Positions 1 through 6,400 of a stretch of DNA of 8,957 nt are shown here, one piece after another. Positions within the stretch are counted from its first letter, which is position 1; every line of letters begins with the position of its first letter. The DNA is from Bacteroidales bacterium UBA1216 (GTDB lineage: Bacteria > Bacteroidota > Bacteroidia > Bacteroidales > Paludibacteraceae): contig DBXI01000055.1 in assembly GCA_002309255.1 (NCBI GenBank), positions 1 to 8,957 on the forward strand. Reading direction: 5' to 3'. The notes beneath the pieces were generated by a model. The model saw only the letters and a program-made list of their open reading frames with translations. It searched no databases and was not told where the DNA came from. The position numbers and the translations under genes are program-made.

Positions 1-420
1 CGGACGCACGTACCACGATACCCAGTTCCAGCCTTGCAGCAGCGACAACTGCTGTATCTCGCCGGCCGAGGTGCTCAGGCGGATCGGCTCAGCGGGCGAT
101 ATGCCGCGCATGGCGTTCGCCTGGAACTTCTGACGAGCCGAGGGCGTGAGGTTGTATATCTTACCCGTGGATGCCTGCCAGAGCTTGAAGCTCAGCGGCT
201 TGCCGTTCATGTCCGTGTTGCCGTAGATGGTCAGATAGACATAGCTGGTGTTGGTCTGACTGGCAAAGGTGTTGTTAGCCAAGCCTACCAACTGTCCCTC
301 GCAGAATACAGCCACCTGATCCAGCTCGTCGCTGTCGTAGTAGCTTGCACCATACTCGTTCTCGATATATACCTGTCCGCGCAGCGACATCGTGTTCGGG
401 TTGCCCTGCTGGTCAATCTC
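1..420 (-). other. C-terminal module with GWNWVS motif, residues 2803-2942, cut by window edge
   Basis: The sequence has LDQVAVFCEGQLVGLANNTF, then YVYLTIYGNTDMNGKPLSFK and LWQASTGKIYNLTPSARQKF, ending in SLLQGWNWVSWYVRP at the window edge. The order 'D-x-V-A-V-F-x-x-x-x-x-x-G ... L-x-I-Y-G ... F-K-x-W-x-A-x-T-G-x-x-Y ... F ... P-x-x-L ... L-x-x-G-W-N-W-x-S' is one I recall from C-terminal regions of large Bacteroidota proteins exported by type IX secretion. The sorting domain itself would be further left, outside the window. Confidence 0.6.
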
Positions 421-3400
421 CGTATCGTCCCACGGGCTGCGTGCCTCCACCGTATATTCGATATACAGCGGTTCGCTCAGTCCGTCCTCATCGGTCAGAT
501 AGACGATGTCGGTATAGAAGCCTACAGGCATCTCGTAGTCCGGGCAGAAGTGTATTGCCTTGGTCTCCAGCGGGTCAATCGAGCCGTATGCCGGTTCGGC
601 GGTCAGCCACTCGGGCAGTGACTCGATCTTGAACTGATGGCGTCTGCCGGTGGTATTGATGATGATGTCCTGATAGCAGTACTTCGTGCCGGGTTCATTG
701 TCCATATCGCCGTACCAAGCGAAGTAATCCTGCGTATTCAGATCCCAACGCAACGGGCAGCGGTCAACGAACGCCGTCCATGATACGGGCGACGGCATCG
801 GGTTGCCGTGTAGGTCCTCGACGTCACGAATGGTGATGTAGATGTTCTGCTTGTTGATCTCGTTGTTCTGCATCTTGAGGTTGATGAGCAGCTCCTCCTG
901 GTTGAACGTCCAGCCGAAGTTCAGCTTGCTCAGCAGACCTTTGTCACTGGTGGGGGCGAAGTTGGCTTTATCAGCGAGGTTATCTAGGCTGCCTAGGTGT
1001 CCTAGGTTGTCTAGGCGTCCTAGAACCAACGGTACCACCTTCTCCACCACATTGCCGTTGGCGTCGCGGAACTCGCGGCGGTCGTTCACGCTGAACACCT
1101 GCTCCAGGATGCCGTTGGGGTTGAGTTTCTGCTCCTCGAATGGTAGGTACGCCATCAGTCCCATCTCGTCGCCGACAGGCGAAGCGTTGTAGTACTCCTG
1201 TACCATCGCGGCGGGCAGTGCCTGCTCGAAGATGGCAAACTCATCGATGTTACCCGTGAATCCTTCGCCGCCGAGGTACATCGCGCCGCTGATGGCGGAA
1301 AGCTTAGTAGCCGCAACGGTATTGGTCAGTTGGCCATCGACAAACACGGCTGCCGTGTTGAACGAGCGGCTGAGCGAGAGAGCCACATGATGCCACTCAC
1401 CCAATGACAATTGAGAATTGACAATTGACATCTTATATTCGCCGCTATACAGCACCAGACCGCCCAGCTCCATTTCGAGCGATGTGCCCTTGGTGACGCT
1501 GTCGTTGTGAATCCAGCCTGCGCGGAAGATAGGTGCATCCGTCGAGCTGGTCTTGAACCAGAACATGAGCGTCTCGTCGTAGTTCTCCGAGCGGGCGAGC
1601 AGGTCGCCGGCGAGTTGCACGGCCTCGTTGTTGAGCTTGAGCGATATGCCCTTCTGCAGCACCCATGTCGTACCGCTGAGGTAGAGGTTCGCGCCGTTCG
1701 CCTTATCAGTCAGCACCTCGCCCTTGCCTTCGTTCATCCGATAGTAAGCGAGCAGTTCGCGCTCGTAACCGGTGAGGTAGTGGCCGTTGGTGGCGGCTAT
1801 CTCATCGATGTTCAGCGCCTTGGTCCAGAGGCGTGCCTCGAGCATGTCACCCGTGAAGCCCTGACCGAACACGAGCGGCGACGATACGTTGAACGCCGTC
1901 TCGTCGGGCAGCGCACCCGATGCGGGGTCGGTCACCTCGCTCGTGCCGGTGAAGAACCGAACGGTCTTCTTCTCATGGTTGAAGGTCATGATCACACGCG
2001 TGAACGCGAGCATAGGCGACTCCAGTTGCTTCGACAGCACACGCTCCTTACCTGACTGTGCAAACAATCGGTTGTCAGCGGTCTTGCCGAACAGGAAGTC
2101 GATACCCGGTACCACCTCGTAGGAGAAGAACTTCTCCTCCTTGTTCGGGGTGGTAGGCCGCACGAGCATGTCGAGCGAGAACGACTTGCCTGAGAGCGAA
2201 CGGTTGATCTGCGTCTTGGCGTAGGAGTCAACCGTGCCGTTGAAGTGGATTGACGTACCGGCGGTGATACCCGTCTCGTTGGTCACACCCTTGAGTTGGA
2301 AGTTATTGTCCTCATCAAGGTAGTTACCGGCAATAGGCTCGCTGAATCGCAGTTTGATGTCATCGCCTATGCCGAGCACGGCGTTGGCGGGCTGCGGGTC
2401 GCCGAACAGTACCGGCGGACGCGTATCCTTGATACCGCTGATGACAGGCGAGGACTTGCTTACAAAGCCCGAACCGTAGCGGCAGAAGCTTACAGCGCGC
2501 AAGTCATACTCCTGCTCCATCGGGTCACGCTCACCGTAGAAGCGGAACGGTACGATGCGGCCGTTCTCGATCATCGCCTTATTGCCCGTAGCCATGTTGT
2601 AGAGGCTGTCATCGGCATAGAACGAGCAGGACGTTACCCACATCTCGTCGCTCTCCTTCGAGAGTTTGTACTGGAACTCGATATGGTCGAAGTTCTTGTG
2701 ATGGATGTTGAATCCGTCGATGTCGATAGGCAGGTAGTAGCCTACGCTGTCGTGCTGCGACAGGGTGTTCATCACCCAGTTCTGCCGCGGCGAAGCGATG
2801 TTCACCGGACTGGACTCGGGCAGGAAGTGTACGCTAAAGTTCAGGAACGCGTAGGTCTTCATACAGTCGCCTACGTTGAAGTACAGCGACAGGTTCTCGT
2901 AGTCATCCACCTCGCCGCGCTCTACCTCCATCACCTGGCTGATCACTTGTCCCGGCAGCAGGAAGTAATCCAATCCCTGCGAGAGCGGAGCGCCGTTGAT
3001 ATACACCTTCGCCCCATGCGGGTTGCTGTCGCCGGTGAGCGAGAGCGAGAAGCCCGTACCGGTGGACGGGAAGCCGAACTGCACCTGACCTTCGTTCTTG
3101 AGTTCCAGATGGAACACAGCACGCTGGTCGGCAGGCACGTTGCTTATCTCGTAGCGGTCGATGCTCATCTCCGGCACGGCGATAGCCATCGTACCGTTGT
3201 TAATCACTGTTCCGGGATTATAGAACTTGGTCTTCTCTTCCTTCTCATGGATACAGTAAGTGGCACCTGCCTGTGTGAAGAACACATATGAGCCATACAG
3301 GATATCGTCATTTTCACTTTGTCCCACTTCTTCGCGAACGGCTTCCGTATTGGCTTCCCACAAGCTGTCTGCCGGTGCGCGATATACGCTCACGGTGATG

Positions 3401-6400
3401 TCGCCCTGGTCGTCAGCTCCCAGCGTGAAGCCGCAGGACTTCTTCCTTGTCTTGTCTTGGCTATCGCGCATGGAGGCGCTGAAGGTCAGCACCGGCTCCA
3501 GCTTGCACTTCCACGACGACTGGTTGGTTACCGTGCCTAAATTAGTGATATCCGTGCCGTCTCCTCCCTGACGCAGGTCTTCCAGCACTTTCTGTACCGT
3601 TTTACCGATTACTGCCTCGCCTGCCTGATCAAAGAAGTCTGCCAGACCTTTCATGGTGCTGTTCAGCGCGCTTTGCGCAGCGGATGCGCCGGCTTTGCCG
3701 GCCTCACCCAGAGCCAGCCAGCCCTGCGGTGCCTCGTTGTAGTTGGTGGTGGAGGTGTAGCTGTCGGTGTGGGAGAGGCTGTTGCCGAACGATACGCTGT
3801 ACGTACCCACGTGCTGACCCGACTGGCGGGCTATCACTTTCTCTTTCTCGTTGAACACAACCATATCCAGCCATCCGAGCAACACACGGTCAAGCGCAGC
3901 AATGCGGTCGGGGTAAGCCTTGTTGCTGCCTGTCGGCAGGATGATGCGGTACGAGTCTCGTGCTAACGTGTCCTGCAAGCTGACGGCGGTCAGCGAGTCA
4001 ATATACCAATATACGGCATCACCTGTCGCATCTGCTGCAGCACGTGCTGCCGTTGAGTCAGGGAAGGTCATCAGCAGGTTCTGACGCTGCAGCGCCAGTT
4101 GCGGGATGACGGTCTCCAGGATGTAGTACTGCGAGTAGGCGAACGTGTTCGTGATGGTCGAACCCATCACCACTTTCTCACCGGTCACCAGATAGTACGG
4201 CTTGCCGTCAGCACCCATGCCGCTGGCATGCACGTGCATCGTACCCGCCTCGATAGCCGGACGGCGTGCCCTATACAGCGAGTCGTCAATCACCGCGATG
4301 GATTTCGCCTTACCGGTCAGCTGACTCAGGGTGGTACCTACGAACACGTCGGCATTCGAACCGATACCGGTCTTGTTCTTCTTCGATGAGGTGCTGATCT
4401 TCTCACTCGTGGTGAACTGATAGGTGAACTTGGTGCCGAACGATACCTCGTGTACGATAGGTACTGTGAAGGAGAACTGCTTGCTGGTGGTGAAGGTGCC
4501 GCCCAGATAGGAACCTACTCCGTTGGGGGCAGACACGGTACCTATGTTGTTCGAATTGTTCAGACCATACTCCGGCGACACATTCATACCTACTTTGTAG
4601 TCATAACTCTCGGTGTAGGAGTAGTTGTAGGTCGTACCGCTCTCTATCCATGCCGAACTGCCGTTGCCGCCCGGATCACGGATGATGTCGAGCAGGGTGA
4701 CGCCTGCATCAACAGCGGTCAGTTCGTTGCCCAGCACGAGGTCACCTGTCACGTATGCGCGGAACGCATCGGTCTCCACGGTGTTACCTTCCTGCTCCAG
4801 CGCGATGCTCACCGTGGAGAGGGCATTCTCGCCGTAGGTCTGCGTCTGGATATGATCCACCGCCAGCCATACGTTGCGGTTCGAGCCGTTCTTGTCCAGC
4901 TCGTAGGTGGTGTGGTTGGTGGAGTTGTGCATGCCGTTGCGCACGGTCACCTTGCCGCCGCGTTGCGGTACGCGGTCCAGACGCTGTGTCACATCGTTGT
5001 TGTAGTAGTAATCCTCGTAGGCCTGCGCCTCAAACTGGTAGCGGCGGTTGTAGCAGAAGATAGGATAGCCCATCGTGTAGCACACCGAGCCGTCCTCCTG
5101 CTTGGTGTATAGCGCAACTTTCTCCTTGACGTTCGGGTTGACGCTGTTGGCAACGATGCTCGGTTCGCCGTAGCCGTCCTGCTCCAGACCGTATAGCAGT
5201 TGCTTGAGTTGCACGCGTACCGGCGTGCGGAAGATGCGGTCATAAATGGCGTTGTAGTGGACATAAGAAGTTTGACCGGCTTCGCCTGTTTGACCGCTGG
5301 CGCTGTTAGAAGTTAGACTATCTGTTATTTGTACCAGCGGTGCGTTGGTCAGGTCGAAACTTTCGCTGCCGGCACCCGAGGCAAATAGTGTAGCGTAGCC
5401 ATGTGCCGACGCTTGTATCACCTTGTACTTCACAGGGAACAAGTCCACCTCATACTCACCCGTCTGCGGATCCGGATGGATGATGATGCGCTTCTTCTCG
5501 ATGAGGGTGTTGGTTGTTCCGACGATGCGACTACCATCAGCCAAACTTGGCTGATACACTACATGCTGCACTTGCTGCACAAGGGTGTCGCGGCTGAGGT
5601 CATTGGGGTCATGCACGAAGTGTGCCACGTTGTCGCCCTCCAACTGTAGCACGAGTTGCAGATCGTCACCTAAGTTGTTTGTACCCAAGCCGAAAGCTTC
5701 GGGCAGGTCGCGCTGGTCTATACCGCCGGCTACACGGCCTACCAGACGCACTTTCGTCAGGTCGTAGAACCTCACGCCGTCCAGCGGCTTGGTCAGAGCG
5801 AACGTGTCCTTACCTTCCTCTACCTGTAATATACCATTGCCCTCGAACACGTGTCCGGGCTTGAAGATGCGCAGTACGTAAGGCTGACCTTTGCTCACCG
5901 TCAACTCGAAGTTACCGTCCGTGCCGGTCTGCAGGGGCACACCGTTGCGCAGCACCGTGTCACCGTTCAGCGTGAACATCGCACCGGCTACCGGTATGGT
6001 TGAGAGTTTGTACAGCGCACGACCTGTCAAGCGTGCTGTGGATGTGTTCGCAAAGTTGATACCCGATGCTACGGCATGGTCAGCCGAAAGGGTGACGCTG
6101 GCACTCTGGGCACTCGTATAGTTATAACTGAATTGCGCATACGTGTGCGCGGGCACGATAGCGTACTGTGTGCTGCCGCCGATGTCATAGGTCAGACTGT
6201 CGAACAGGAACGTTCCGTCTGCACCTGTCACCACAGATCTGATTTCTGAATTCTGATTTCCGATTTCTGACAACGTCACCGTCACACCTGCCATGCCGCT
6301 GTTGTCCGGCATAAGCACGGTACCGCTTATCTCACCATAGGGCGAACGCCAGCCTTCGGCACTCGCGCTGTTGGCGGATGCCTTGCCGTTGCAGTTGTAC

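Noticed and set aside
345..632. Small plus-strand Arg/Ser/Pro-rich frames, also at 4755-5063 and 5585-5767
   Set aside because: Compositionally biased shadow frames of the real gene with no start context and no recognisable protein pattern.
983..1027. CRISPR-like or transposon-end interpretation of the CTAG array
   Set aside because: Units are only 9 bp with no spacers, no inverted termini and no target duplication; the frame stays open through it.
1403..1430. Possibility that the AT-rich repeat marks an intergenic gap splitting two genes
   Set aside because: The LamG domain continues on both sides in the same frame (EYKMSIVNSQLSLGEWHHVA), so it is inside one gene.
2296..3291. Long plus-strand open frame (331 codons), and similar ones at 34-621, 4450-5112 and 7756-8442
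   Set aside because: They lie codon-to-codon antisense to the giant gene, have no signal, domain or sensible composition (Arg/His/Val-rich), and arise because the sense gene rarely uses the codons whose complements are stops in that phase.
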